A stretch of DNA of 64,000 nucleotides from Dasyornis broadbenti (GCA_013397935.1 VZRN01001114.1:621612-685611), one strand, 5' to 3'; counted from the stretch's first letter, positions 1 through 14,000 are shown. Numbers and translations are program-made. The notes: generated by a model from the letters alone, not told the origin.

Positions 1-2046
1 TAAGTTCAGCTGCATAGTGACAGCTACAGTTTACAAATCAAGTGTAACGCAGAAGACAACTGCCTTGTAATTACACCCTTGAAAGTTACTTTTAATACTA
101 AAAGTTTCATATGCTGCGGTGTCTTTAAAAAAGGAAATAAAACCTCACACAGAACACACTGACTGAAAGGGAAATTAATAAAGTAAGACATGTTGACTTT
201 TTTATATGGTAAAAGTATATAACTAAATCCATCTCCATAATCCAGGCAGATCATGCCGATGCTTGCAAATCCCTAAACTACTGGGCAACAGAAACTGTAC
301 ATTTGAAAAAGTGAAGTCCTTAACTTGTTTTGATTCCTCAAGGCAATTCTGCAGCAAACTGCCACTTAATGCATGAGCAAAATACCACTTACCAATCACT
401 TCTTTTCAAAATACCCAGCAGCACATCCCAAGCTGTTGTTTGAGGCCAGATTGCTAGGCCTTCACTGATCATGGTAAAATCCATTCAGATTTGGGGGCTG
501 GTCTTTTCTTTTGCTTTATTCATACCTAGTCTGCTGTTTTTTAAGGAACAAACCAATACAATTCTGGTCAAGTCCTTTTGGCTCCCCTTTGTCCTGCCTT
601 TCATATATAAAATGGAATTTTGCCTTTGCCATCAAACAGCCGTAACACATACAAAAGAAGTACTGCTTTCCTGTCCTGTAGAAAATCCTGCCCACTCCAG
701 CCTGAATGCTACAAGCACTCACATGGTCCATAGTCTTCTGGAAAATGGTATCTGTAGTACACCCAGACATCCTCTGACATTAAAGCTGAACAGCAATCCC
801 AAATATGCTAATGCTTCACTTTAGTACTGCTTTCCTACTTCCCTCTCCACAAAGACTTTCTGGTCCTATAAAGACAACTGTCAATTCAGGATGCTTAAGC
901 TTCAGAGATGAATCCACTGACATTTAAAAACAGATTTGAAAAAGAAAAATGTGTTCAGAAACTCAACAGTGTGACATGCATAATATTCACCTACATTCAC
1001 CAGGAGACACTACAGCATCACTTGAGTAGATGATCCATTTCAATCTTCCCTGAGAAACAAATGAATTCATATCTCTTAAAGGATTTGTCTTGGAGAATTG
1101 GCCCCTTTCTGAGTGCTGGGAAGTGCCAGATACTCACATCTCCATCCAGACCACTGACAAGCACTGAAAAGGGACATTCCAACAGCAAGCAAAAAGCAGC
1201 AGGTGGGAAAGACACTGCCTCATGTAGATCTGGGCAGGGAGGGCAGGAAGAGAGATGCCTTCCCAGTTGAAGGTGCCTCCTAGAGAACCTCATTCATCAG
1301 GCATGAATGACTGACATTCAGTAGTTAATAAATATTTATTAGGTAAGAGCTAAGTAAGTTTTAATAGCTTATTTAAAATATTAGCTAATTTTCACTATAT
1401 AAGTAAGAATGTTTTAAACATATGCACTGTGATGCATAAACTTTAACTTGGATAATTCATATGTTGAAAGCCCTGAATAACAAAGATTTTCAAAGATAAA
1501 ACTAATAAAATACAGGTACTTCTTACATGAGCATAACAAAGTAATAACTGTTTTGCTGTTGTTGCAGAAGGAGCTAGAAATTCCTAACACTATGCTGAAG
1601 TATTGCCATGACAGCCATATCAGTTCATATGCATTTTCATATCAGTTCAGATGCCAAATACAAGGGGTATTTGCACTTTTTTCACCCAGTCAGCTCCAAG
1701 TTGCCACGCTGTCCCATTTCTCCTAGTGAAAGTGCGGCTCTGCTTTCACAGGAGCTACACAAGAGCACCTCCACTTCCCTGGATCATTTTTCTGAAGACC
1801 CACAACTAAATCCACCATTACCTTTGCCCTCATCTCTCACAACATCACTTGCAACACTATCATGCTTCCCTGATGAAGCAAAGGTTTGGAGAAGGTGAGC
1901 AGCTCAGGGACTGGCGAGACTAGTCAGCTCCTTCATCTTCTGTGCTGCAAGTGACAATGCCAGCTACCTGTTCACTCTCCATCAGTGCTTCACGTGACTC
2001 TTGGACAGAGTAGAGTGAGGAAATGACTGTAGTCACATCTTCCATG

Positions 2047-2150
2047 CAACAAAAAAACCCAAACCAAACCAAAAACATAAACAAACAACAACAACAACAA
2101 AAAACTAACAAAAGAAGAAAACAAAACATCAACAACAAAAGTAGAAGGAA
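2047..2150. repeat. A-rich / (CAA)n low-complexity tract
   Basis: About 100 bases are almost entirely A and C on the + strand, including an uninterrupted (CAA)-type run around 2085-2102 and scattered AAC and AAAC words. The complementary strand gives Cys- and Phe-rich nonsense frames. This is ordinary low-complexity DNA, possibly a decayed A-rich tail, but no retroposed body is recognisable upstream. Confidence 0.8.
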
Positions 2151-3327
2151 TCAAAAGTTACAGCACATGGATCTTCTTCAAGGTTTTCCCTCCTTTTCAG
2201 GGAAAGCTGCCTCTCTCCTATCCATTGTTGCAGCCACTTCTAAAACATGCATAATCTTCTGGAATGGCATTAAGTAATGGTTGTGCACAGCCACAGAACC
2301 ATTATCAGCGTGTAAAGCCACACTGTGGCTCTTTTTTAATCTTCCCTTGTGTCTCTCCATCTGACTTTCTCGATGCCCTGTGTACACACAAGATCAGCAG
2401 TAGTAACACAGCATTACACCATCCCCTCTACAAAATTTTCAGCAGTTTGACACTTTTCATTAGTTGAGGGAAGATCTCTCCACACTGGAAATACAAACAC
2501 CCAAATCATCTCTGTTAGCAGCAGTTTCAGCTGAGAGGTAAAAGCGAACAGAACTTGGTACCTTTTTCTCACAGAAAGTGCTGAGACTCCACCACTGGAG
2601 TTCCAGGCTGCTTCATCCCAAACTTGTGCTAATTTTACTAGAAATCCAGTGTACTTACTTACTTACTGTGCTTCAATCTGGCCATTATCACAGAATTAAA
2701 AAGTAATTTAAATTAATAAAATACGGAGGAAAAAAATACTTCAATTTGAGATGTGTGATATTTGCAAGACTGCCTGGAACTGCAATCACAGTAAGGAGGG
2801 TATGACAGGGCAGATCCATAGATATTCTCAAAATCAGGCTCCTTACCAAAATACATATTTATTTGTTTGACTATGATACTGCCAAGAGACACATTGTCCT
2901 TTTGGAAAATGTCATTCATTTCACAACTTTCCCGAAAACACACTTTCTTACGCTTTTGTGAACACCCTAGCATACAAACACAAACATCAAAAATACAAGA
3001 AAACTAAGAGCCAAAGACTGCCAGGGTTTCTTAATCACAGGCTTCTTCTCCCAACATTAGAAAAAAATAAATCCTGCTCTGCTTGGCATGCCAGCATATT
3101 ATTTTAAATAAGTAGAAAGGCTGAAAGAAAGTCCCCCTTCATTTCCCAAACCCCAAGAGAAAATGGAGGAGTTATTTCCAGAGCATGTACACAATGACCA
3201 TCCAGTGAAGCCTGTTCATTTTGGTCAGTTGTCATAAGTCTTGCACCACACCTAATGAACACACTGCCTTCTTCTGATGCCTCTTACATTGCCAGCAGGA
3301 GAAGATTAAAAATAATTATGGAAAAAG

Positions 3328-3341
3328 AAAAAAAAAAAAAA
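3328..3341. repeat. Poly-A run (14 A)
   Basis: An uninterrupted run of 14 A follows a short A-rich stretch (GAAAAAG). No recognisable retroelement body adjoins it. Confidence 0.85.
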
Positions 3342-5198
3342 CAGTCCTAAAAATTCTTATTGAAACAACTCTTTAATTTCCCTGGTTTATTCCTCCTCCA
3401 CTGGAAGAAGACATCACCTCATGCAAGAGGTCAGCCTTACAGTGTCAGATGCTATTCATATTTTAATGCAAAACAAACCCTCAAGAATTTGGACAACAGA
3501 GGCATGGGGGATCTCTGCTGCACAAGCAGGGTCTTGGCACACCCCAGCCATCCTCCTGCAAAGGTTCAGGTGAAACAGTCCCCCAGGAGAGCCTGGATGC
3601 ATCACCCAGTTTTCTGCTGACGGGGGATTTCTTATTGGGGAACCTTGTGCTCCAGACCTTTCAGGAGCAAAAATTATGAGGTACCAAACTTGTCAGATCT
3701 TCATGCTTTCTCACTACTGAGCAGTTTTTCCACTTCAAAATGAACGTCATCCAAGAGTCTCTGCAGAGCACAGGCTTTGTGCAAGTTAGGTGTGACTGAG
3801 AAAAGATAAAAGGATAAACCAGGTGCTTTGAAACATGCTTAATTCGCATCCCGTTTCTTTGCCCAGACTGGAGTATCAGCACTGCTCAGAGCACACTCTC
3901 AGCTCTGGATGTCATTGACCACAAATGAAGTGACACAGACATGCTTTTCTGTAAGCTGGAGAGGCTCTTTGGTCAGGGGAAGGTGAGGCTTCCAGTTTCA
4001 CTGGCAATGCAGTGGACCAGGAAGGCTGCATGGAGGGAGCATGGAAAGAGTCTCCTGCAAACCCTGCAGCTGGAGGCTGCCCAGCTTCCCTCCTGCTGCA
4101 GCTCCACCTGCCTCAGGCTGTTACAGCCATCTACTAAAAAATACTCAGTGAAACTCCTAGTGCACTTTATCAGACCTGTGTGAGTCAAGTTTGACTCAGA
4201 TGATTTTCTCAGAGTCCTTTCACTCCTTCTTGCTTTTCCTAACCAGTGTGGGGATGCGGCAGTTGGATGTAACAGCTAAAGCTACACTTTCTGTACAGTG
4301 CAGCTCAGCAATTAGAAGATTTTTCTTGGCTTTACCCCCTGCAATTTTTAAGTCTCTCTTCCCTGCTGTCTCTACAGATTCAGGCTTCCCAGTTCAACCT
4401 TCCTTCTTCTCATGCCGTCTGTCGCAGCAGACTTTTCCTCAGAGGCCAGAGAAAAGGTTCCTCTGCCTCAAAGGAAACCACAGTTTACAGCCCTCTGACT
4501 GCTCTCGGAGTAAACCCCTGGCAGGCCAAACACTAATGCTTTCTGAAGGGGTGAATATTAAGGAAAGGCTTTGTACCAGATGATGATTCCCAAAACTTTA
4601 CTTGAAGTCCCACAATGAAGACCAGGACCAGCATATTCTGACAGTCTTATTTATCTCATTCTTCCACATAAACTTCTTCCCTATGCAGGCTTAACCTTCA
4701 TTACTGAAAATAAACTGCACCCAAACCTCAGCAAGGTATTTTTGTGGAGTTTTTTTTCTGTGGCTAAGAACACCCACATGAGTTTTTGTTTAAAATAAAA
4801 TAAAATGGTATTATTAAAAGGAAGGTAAAAAATAGAGCTCAGAGAGGAGTCACATATCCTGCTCCTCAAACAAGACTTCTCCTGTGCAGCACATCAAGGC
4901 TATTTCAAGAAGCACCTCCCATTTTTCACCCCTGAGTATGTCAAAGTGTGTCACAGCTTAAGTAGCCGAAGAAAGAAATGGTTACTTAAGGGCAAGTGCA
5001 AATACCTTGAAGGGGTGGGAGGGAGAGCAGGTTGGGTTAACAGGCTGCTCACCGCACAGGGTATGGAGCGGCGTGCATCCACAGCAGCTGCTGAGCCACA
5101 GATAATCCCACCCTCCCTGTGCCAGGCTCAGCATCTCCAGTGGGAGCACAAGCACCTCAGGGAGAATCTGCTCCCCTCCCTGCACTGCACTCCCCGAT

Positions 5199-5660
5199 TA
5201 TGGTCATTAGCTCGCTCACACATTTGCACTCTCGGGGTAGCGACACTCAACATTTTCCCCTCTGGTATCCACTGAGAGATTAGCACTCCAGTATTTCATT
5301 AGCCAAGAGTGCTAAGTAATCCACCAACTCATGGAAAGAGTAAAAGCACTGAGGTTAATGTATTTGGTGAGGCTCCGTTGAACAGAGGGTTTGGGATATT
5401 TTGTTTCAGTATAGCATAAGGAAAGCAGCTGTCACCTTGATTACAGTGCCCTCAGTAATCCGACACTTCAGCTAGTCCCAACTTCAGACGGCTCCCCCTC
5501 CACTTGAGCGCGGTTACTGATCACTTAAACAGACAAATGGTGATTTGCACAAAATAAGTTTTGAAGTGAGGCCGTAAATCAGAGGAGGACCAATTTGCAC
5601 CCATCACTCTCATCCTCCCGCAGAGAGGAAAACACGGAAGTCTTCCCAAAAAATCCAAGG
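5199..5660. promoter_or_regulatory. Candidate enhancer or conserved non-coding element
   Basis: This stretch keeps several CpGs in a CpG-poor neighbourhood. It carries three copies of the octamer-like word ATTTGCAC at 5222-5229, 5543-5550 and 5593-5600, the last two only 50 bases apart, together with TTAG/CTAA homeodomain-type words. ATTTGCAC differs from the POU octamer ATTTGCAT at one base. The word also occurs singly elsewhere (for example near 1669 and 51264), so only the clustering is notable. Function is inference; no conservation data were available. Confidence 0.3.
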
Positions 5661-7179
5661 AACAGAGAGAAATGTAAAGCTGCAACGTTTGGCTCCACAC
5701 ACTCACTTTCCAAAAAGCAAAGGGGATGAGGGATGGATGCAGTGCTCAAATTGTGCATGTCTGCTTAAATGCTTGGTTTGTGTGCTCCAGTGCTGTCAAA
5801 CAGACACAGCTGATGAGTCGAAGATGGAATTAGCATCCCTGATACAGCAATGCTTTTCCAGCCCAAACCAGTCACCTCCAGGTTATTCCTTTAATTAAGG
5901 TCTGGCCAAGACATGCCAGCAGTCCAGCACGCCCTTCCTGCCAACAGCTCTGCCAATACTTTGGTCACTCACAACCAACTCCTCCCCTCTCCCTCTTTTT
6001 CACTGCAGAGAGCTGAGTGAGCAGAACGATTCCTGAGAGTGGGCAAAGGCCCAGAGCTGGCCCAGTTTTTCATCTACCTTTTCTTCTGCTCTTGGATCTT
6101 GTACTTGCAACATGAGACTGAAGAGCAGTGCCAATGCTAACAGTTACCTTTTGTGCCTGATAGCACAAAAGCAGCAGGAGGGAAAGAAAAAAATCAGTGT
6201 AATGAGGTTGGAAGCACAAGAGATTGCAAAGAAAAAGAGCAAATAAATAACTTAAGGTATAAATTACAATTAAGTGCACTATAGTTACCCTGTACTGTGC
6301 AGTATCGCTCAGAAATATCACTAGCACAAGTTAGAAAACCCCACACTGAACAAAAAGCAACATTTCTGGTAGGAAACTGGTAGTCTTACACTACCACTGT
6401 GGTGATAATGGCATGAGAAACTGTACGAATGATACATCAGACAGAATTTAAAAGCTCTCAGTTTATGTTGCTTTGTTCATTTCATCTTCTGATAAAAACA
6501 GTCTACACTAACACAGACAATAACACACAGCACTGCCCATCCCTGCAGTACACCCTATAGTGCACTGTTGGAAAATAAACTTGTTTTTTCCCCCTTTTTC
6601 TTTTGAAAACAAAAGTCCATTAAGACATGTCACTACGTCTGCTTTGATTTATCCAGAGGAAAGTCAAAGTACTTATGCTATATGCTTTAACTGATAAATT
6701 TACATAGCTACATGGACAATGCCTTATAATTTAATGATTTATTTCCCTGGAAAGGAAAGCAAACTTTTTATTTATAAGCTGCTTTACATTTTAGAGGTTT
6801 TCACTAAAATAGAAGTTAAGCATAATACAAAGCCTATACTCCCAGATACAGAGCCAGCACTGAACTTCAGACTTTGTAATTAATCACAAAAAGATCCAGC
6901 AAATAAAAAAAAAGTCTTAAGGAAAGCTAATTGACAACTGCAAAAACCAGGAGGACATGTTTCTGGTAAACTGAAAACCTTTTCTGTTAAGCTGCGTGCT
7001 GTATTTACCACCTGGCCTGCAAGGGCTGCTTTTATTCAAAAGCTCTGCAGTAAAATGTATGCACGTGTAGAGGATGAAGACTTTATCATTGAAACCTTCT
7101 GCAAGAAATCAGGGGAATGAGAAAGGCTCACACACTTCCGCAGCAAAATTAGGTCAGGATGCCTTTGAACGGCTCCATT

Positions 7180-7400
7180 TGAAGGCTGTGCCAGACTTCA
7201 GATCAAATACTTTTTAGTGCATTAGACCCAACGGCTTAAGAGATGAACTTCTATACTGCTGATAATTATTACTGGTACTATGCATTGCTGCTTCCCTCTC
7301 CACCTGTGGATAATTATAAATAGCCTAGATTTTCCAGTCCCTGACATATGCCACTTGGTTAATAGCACTTCCAAAACCTATCCTTTATAACCACAGGTCA
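7180..7400. promoter_or_regulatory. Candidate regulatory element with E-box and MEF2-type site
   Basis: The E-box CACCTG (7301-7306) lies seven bases before TTATAAATAG (7314-7323), which fits the MEF2 consensus YTAWWWWTAR. Several AT-rich homeodomain-like words and retained CpGs surround the pair. E-box plus MEF2 pairing is known from muscle and neural enhancers. Whether this one is used is unknown; such short motifs also arise by chance. Confidence 0.25.
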
Positions 7401-8049
7401 CACATTTCAAATATGACAACCACATAACTCTGCACAGATTGTGAAATCATGACTTGCCCCACGTTTTCTCTTATTTAAATGCTTCCCTCAATATACAGAC
7501 ATGGTTAAATGGCATTAACATCACAGCAATTAATGATGTGAAGCTGTAAAGTGCCAAGTTGGGGATTCAAATGCAAACCTGCCTCTGCCCTCTTGTGCCT
7601 ACAAACAGCCCTGGACTGTACAACCAAGGAACACCACTGCCAATGGCTCCATCACCTCCTGATGGGGCTGGTGCTCTCCCCCATGCCAGCTCCTGCTCTT
7701 GATGGCCTTCAGGGCTATCCCCAAATAAAACACAATCCAGTAGCCAAGCTGGGAGGGCAAAGGCCAAAGAAATGTCTCCAGATATATAAGGCAGGTAATT
7801 ATACACCTCTTCCCTGCTCAGCTTTACTGCTCACACCCTGAGGAACAGGCAATAGAGCCCACCAGTTCCATATTCAGTCATGTTTGTGTAAATTTTCATT
7901 AATAAATCAATCTATAAATAACCTACAACAATGCCCAAACCTCAAAACTACTTCATCGAGGCATTCAGAATTTTAAGTTTTTAAAAATTCAGACTTTTCC
8001 TGGGTTTTTTTAAGCTCTTAAAATTCAGAGCTGAATTCACTCTAGCAAG

Positions 8050-8220
8050 TTTGGTCCTCGGGAGGGTTGTTAAGATATACCGAAATATCCCACTCCACTT
8101 TCCTACCGCTCCTTGTTTTGCTCTCCGGTTAGGTGACACTACTAATTGTACAGCTGCTACAGCTAGCTGCCAGAGACTGCTCTAAGGAGGTTTTCCAATT
8201 AGATTAGCTGAATTGAATAA
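8050..8220. promoter_or_regulatory. Candidate regulatory element with inverted TAATTG sites
   Basis: A TAATTG homeodomain core at 8143-8148 is followed by the palindromic E-box CAGCTG at 8151-8156, and by the inverse core CAATTA at 8196-8201. Upstream CpGs (near 8058, 8081, 8107 and 8126) are retained in a CpG-poor region. The arrangement resembles a developmental enhancer, but this is inferred from motif content only. Confidence 0.25.
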
Positions 8221-8221
8221 C

Positions 8222-8249
8222 AAGAGAGAGAGTGAGGAAGAGAGAGAGA
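8222..8249. repeat. GA-rich simple repeat
   Basis: Two short (GA)n/(AG)n runs are separated by GTGAGGAAG, giving an imperfect purine tract of about 28 bases immediately beside the candidate regulatory element at 8050-8220. Confidence 0.75.
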
Positions 8250-8717
8250 TTAGCTTTTTCTGTGCATCTCTAGGAAGCCACAGAGAAATCCCCCAAAATA
8301 CTCTTGCTAATCCTTCCTTAGGACCCCTTCATCTCTGATCACAAATACAGAAATGCCATGTGAGCTACTCCACTATGTGGGACCTGTGCCAGCTCTGACT
8401 GTCTGTACAGCAACAACCTTCATGGCAAGGGATCCTACCTCCTTTTTTTAAGACTGACTGACAGTGTCTGCCAGAAGTTTTCTCCTCAATCTTTCTCAGG
8501 TTCCTGAAGTCAAATACACTTACCATGTAAACCAGAGCAGGCAAGCCTCAGATGTTACATGAAACAACAAGAAATGGCAAAGAAGCATCACAGAGACTCC
8601 TACCTGTAAATTATGGAACCACCACATTTTTTTCCCAAAGTAAAGATTGGGGTTTGTTTTTTTTTGTCATAACCCAAAGCTTCCTAATTCTTTCAATGCA
8701 GACAGAGAAGGTCAGAG

Positions 8718-8734
8718 AAAAAAAAAAAAAAAAA
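8718..8734. repeat. Poly-A run (17 A)
   Basis: An uninterrupted run of 17 A follows CAGAG. I see no target-site duplication or retroposed body beside it. Confidence 0.85.
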
Positions 8735-11005
8735 GAATCTTCATCATTATTAAGTTATTTTGGCTTTCAGTATATGACAGTTTATACTACCAGGCAGAAG
8801 ACCAGTTCAAGGTGTCCACCAGAAGAGATCTACATCAAGATGCCAAGTCACCAGCTTTTGGTTGAATAGGAGAGATATGGTGAAGCAACATTAGTGTAAG
8901 CACAAAACCCAAACCAGTCAAGGGTAGAATAAACTTTTCAGCTTGTGAATTATTGTAAGAATAGGAACAAAAGGAAGATAATTTCCTTTTTCTAATGCCC
9001 TACAGTTGCAAAACAGACAACAAGTGGCATTTTCATCATAGCAAAACTGTTAAGAGTACTGTCTCAAACCATTTTGGATCCAATGCTCCTGAAAAAATTA
9101 TTAACACAATTTTGAGAGCAATTTTGTTCTGTTTACTTAACTGGGAAGCATGTTCTGTGGGGCATTTCTTTTCCTGATACTTGAAAGACACACACACAAC
9201 AGTATAAAAAAATTAAAATAAATATTTTACATTAAAATGTAAAATGAAGCTTTATGTAGAATAAAGTTCTATATAAAATACATACACACACAAAGTTTCA
9301 AAGATGTTCCAAGATAGAACTGCAACAGCTGGAGAGAGGTTAGTGCTGAATGCTCCGTGGAAGACAGTCTCTGTGAGCGAATAATTTCAAAGATACCCGA
9401 AGAAGTTTCATTCCATGACATTTTAGATGTCACATTCCAAAAGATCAGCCATCGTGGATGAGAAATAATCAAAGAGCACATGTCTAGAAAATCATAAACA
9501 GCTTCACCAAAGACTAGAATTTAGAATATATACAGCACACTTTAATAACTTTTCCTACCTATCTCCAGGACTAGCTATCTTTCTTGTTCTACCACGGAGG
9601 AGATTTGTGAGTTGCAGACGCTACAGATGCTTAAGTCATCAATTATTCTAAAGCATTAATCTTCTAACTTCAAACTCTGCCTCAGCAGTTCTTGAGAACT
9701 TTACACCTTCTCACAATGACACGTACACAAGCCCATAAAACACAACCAAATTTCACACACCCTGCTCATGGATGCTCCCTCTCCTCGCTGGACAAATACT
9801 TTCCTTTGTGCTTGCACTGCCATCAGTGGCAAGTACCAAGTGCCTCTGACCTCTCAAATGGAAGAAGATTCAATCCCACAGCCAGGACAGGACCTGAAGG
9901 TTTTGCAATCTGCCTTCCACCAAAATCCTCAGAATCTTGTTTCTCAGCAGCATTATCTTATGCACATCCTTGCTGTAGGAATTATACATTATTATGATTT
10001 ATAGGACTAAGCCATATCTATTTTTATTTATGCAATGTCACAAATTTATATTCAATGGAAGCTCAATTTCTGGCTGTCCCAAAGATGGTGGGTTTCCACT
10101 ACTTTGAACTACTTTCACTGTTCCATTTTGCTTCCCTTGCAGGTTTTCATTTTAAATAATAAGAACACCATTAATGCCACGGCTCAGTGACTGTGTTATT
10201 TCAACATGGAAGTGCATATGGCAAGGATTTGAATGGAAAGGCTTTGTGGATGCTTTCAGCTGGTAAACAGTTTAAGTGACACACTGATTCTGCAATCTCT
10301 GCCATGTATTCAAACCCATTACTAGCCTTCCCCTGCAGAACCCAGCACAAAAAGCAAACAGGACTCAGCTCTTAAAGCCAAAAGACATCAAGTGCATGGG
10401 GTTTAGCTGTGCCCTCTGGGTACTGTGTCCTGCCAGCTATTCCTGCAGGTACTGAAGAACCAACACAGCTGGAATCAATGCAGTTCAGCCCAGAGAAGAA
10501 AGAGGAAAGCTTGCTTTTACTTGTATAATTAATGGAAGGACAGAAGCTGACATACCAGAAAGGATCCTGGGGAAGGTGGGAGAGGGAAGACCTGGTCAGG
10601 TTAATCATTCACGTGGAAGCTAGTATGATATATTTTTTGTTCTCTCTTGAAACATCCTTAGTCTCGAGGCTACACCGGTCATGCACCCAGCTGCTCCCTG
10701 GGAAGTACTTCATCTCCCATGCTGTATTATGTTAGCAGCAGTCTTTCCTACAGCTCTGTGAGAGTCAGTCCTCTCTGTACACACAGACAGTCACACTTCT
10801 GAAATACACTTCAAATAACAGGGATGGGTCACTTCATACTGATCTGAAAGGTGACAAGTGACTTCCATTAGTGTGGAAGCACCTCTAGAGAAAATTATGC
10901 TTTATTATGGTTAATCAAACAGGAACAAAACATGTCTGACAACGTAATATTTAAACAGAGACAATATATTCTGTTTGTTAATCACAAGGCTGGCTTCTGA
11001 ACATT

Positions 11006-11070
11006 TTGATTCTGTTCCTGTATATACCACAAGTTGTTTGACCTTCTGCAAGTCCCTTTGTCTCCGTACT
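11006..11070 (+). repeat. Possible MIR / CORE-SINE relic
   Basis: The segment reads close to the conserved part of MIR-type SINEs: a TGTxTGACCTT word, then GCAAGTC-CTTTGTCTC, matching the family's TGTGTGACCTT...GCAAGTCACTTAACCTCT core in order and spacing. Divergence is high and the flanks do not extend the match clearly. MIR relics are known in birds. A profile search would be needed to accept it; treat as tentative. Confidence 0.35.
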
Positions 11071-14000
11071 ATTAATAAAAGTACAATGTATTTATCTTTA
11101 TGCTCACAACTCAAACACAGCCAAATAGGTTTTCATTTGAACTTTCCCAAATCAATTCACCTTGGGAACAAAACAATTTAGCTTAGAAGGGAGATTTCTG
11201 AATAACTTGTTTATATATAAACTACAAGTAGTGATTTCTGATGGAGTGTCCAGCTCAGGCTTTAGTTTAGCACAGCTTACATGACACTACACTCTAATAG
11301 CCTATCTACAGACATGGCCAATTCCTGCGGATTCATCACCGTCCTATTAGTCATTATTTCACTTTAAATGAAACCCCTGCTTGAGACATCAACAAAAATA
11401 ATTTGCTCAGCACAAATGCACTTGTTGCAAATGGTTGTTAAATGCTATGTTTTCTCCTACTGCAATCAGTATTCCAGTACTTTTCAGGATTACATGTATT
11501 CTTATTTCTGCCTAAATATCTAGTATGCTTTTGAAAGCATCCCCCAGGGCTGAGCTAATCAAGAAAACAACATACATACAGAGAGCTGTCATTATTACGG
11601 GGTCAAACACTAATGCAATCTTTACTCAAGAGATTGAAAATTATACTTCAATGCGAGCAGGAGAAATCATGTTCCCAAATCACTGAATAGTGTCATGTAA
11701 CCTACAAATAAATTACTAGTCCTGGAAAGATTATAGATAGCAATTTATTATCATCTTGTAAGCATGAACTGAAGATAACCAAACAACAAGCTGTTCACAG
11801 AACAGTCTCCAGTAATTTTCTCATGCTTCCTCCAACAAGGAGTGCAAAGAGACTTGAATGTGGACCAAATCACTTGCTCATGACTTGTGCATCCTCTCTC
11901 AAATGAGGCAGCACAGAGAGCATCTTTATGACTCAGATTCAAGTAGGGTCTTATATGAGGCCTCAAATAAGCTTGCCAATCTCAAACACAACATTTATGT
12001 TAAAAATCATAGTCAGTCAAATCTATTCAGAAGACAAAAGAGCACTTCTCCATAACTAGACAAGAGCTCTTTGTTCAGCCATTGAGCCTTACTAAAGCCT
12101 GCAATTCTTTGCCATAAGCAAAATGTTTAAACTGCTCAATTGCAAAAGTCAATTTGGTGAGAAAATGTAATTAATAAATGCCATATATATGCCTCTGCTT
12201 GACATTTTATAAAGATAACTTGCCATAAAGAGCAGTGCAAAAGGAGAGCTCTGCAGATTACTGGCTTCTCTTCTCCAAGCTCAGGACGCCCTGCCAAAAT
12301 GCCACATTCCCCACTGAGAACAGCAGGTAGCTCTCCACTATCCCCCCTGGAGGCGTTAGATCATGGCTGTGTGTTTGACATGTGACTTTTCATAACTTGC
12401 ACCTCTACTAGTCAAGAAATTAGGTCTTTATCTTGTCATCCTGAGACTACACTTAATTTAGGACTACAGAGACTTAGATTCACCAAATCTCCAAGCAAAT
12501 GCCAGACTTACTGCGCACTCTCCAAAGCCCACCATCTTTATTCCATTAGCTGCAGTAACTGTCTCAAACCTACCACAGAGGTGTTATCTGCCCAAGAACC
12601 ACAATAACAGCACCCAACTTCAAACCCTAAGATATTTGTTCTGACTTGTTCCTGAAGAAGATGCTCTCATCTACTTCCTTGATAAGGATCTAGGAAAAAA
12701 TGCAGAGAAAACATCTCTGCAATTTAGGCCTGAATACAAAGTCAGTTCCAATGCAGACCTTAGGGCTAAGATATTAAAAAGAGGAACTTCAGTGTTTGAT
12801 CTTGGGTCAAGATTCATCTGTTCTTTAATTTTTAAAAGATAAGCTAACCTGAGAGGGAAACCCATTTCCAGAAAGTGGCTCCTGAGAACATCCATGTAAG
12901 GGGAGCTGTAATACCCGAGACTGGTGGGAAACCCCAGAGGTCCCCAGAATGTCCAGTGTATGGCAGTGCTGGCAGCTGTTGGATGGCAGAACATTACAGT
13001 TCGGTCAGAGCAAGGGAAGCAGTCATGGCAGATTCCAGGTTTTGCCAAATCACAAAAAGCAATGGATGAGCATTTATTAATTCTACAGTGCAAAGAAAAA
13101 GTACATGTGAATTGAGGTGGGAAGAAATAAATCAAGACTGAAAAGGCTTCCTCTTGTATTTCGAACTTATTTGACAAAGGAAATTTAACACACATAGGAG
13201 ACATACGCACAGCATATAAATCTAAAATACCAGCTATCTCTTCAGCCCTCCTTCGCCTCTAATTACTATCTCTGAAGTCTAACTGCCTTTTTCAAAAAAA
13301 CAACGTTCCTCCTCTCCAACACATCAATTTTCCAAATTCCAAAACCAAAGTAACCATTAGAAACAAATGTAGGAAAATTACAGCGTCATGGTTCTCAAAT
13401 ACTAAATACTCCTGAAAAATACACCAAGTATTACCCCTGGATCATCTTTCAATTATTACATTTATGCCAATGACTCAGCGGCCAGATGCTTATAAAAGAA
13501 ACAGGAAGACAACTCAGGAGATGCCCCAATGGTCTGTTTCACTGGAAGTCCCAAACCCAGCACCACACAAATGCATTGCTGATGTGAAGCAGTCTCCAGA
13601 AGCCTCCTGAGGAGAGATGCAATTAACCTTCTGTGAGGAGAGCAGCACCATAACGCTGCAGTTTGCAGCACAACCTGCCAGCCAGCAAAGTTTCTCAATG
13701 TGCACTTGGGCATGCAGAGAGGATCAGACTGTCACACAAGCCCTGGAAAACCATTTGTCCCACTGCTGCAAACTAGAATGAAACGGAAAGGTTTATCAGC
13801 CTCTTCTGAATGGGAGCTGACAATTACAGCTGGATACCTAGCACTGCTCTCTGGTGCTATCAAAATCAGCAAAAGCTGACTCCCAACATCATCAGGACTG
13901 GACTCAACCTTTTAAAAGGCACATCAGGCCTCTCACTCAGAGTTTTCCTTTTCTTTCCAGCAGTTTCATGTCACTATCTTTCCCTCTCTTATAAGCAAAC

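Noticed and set aside
8718..8734. Poly-A run as the tail of a processed pseudogene
   Set aside because: No gene-like body upstream and no flanking duplication seen; the same holds for the runs at 3.33 and 52.5 kb.
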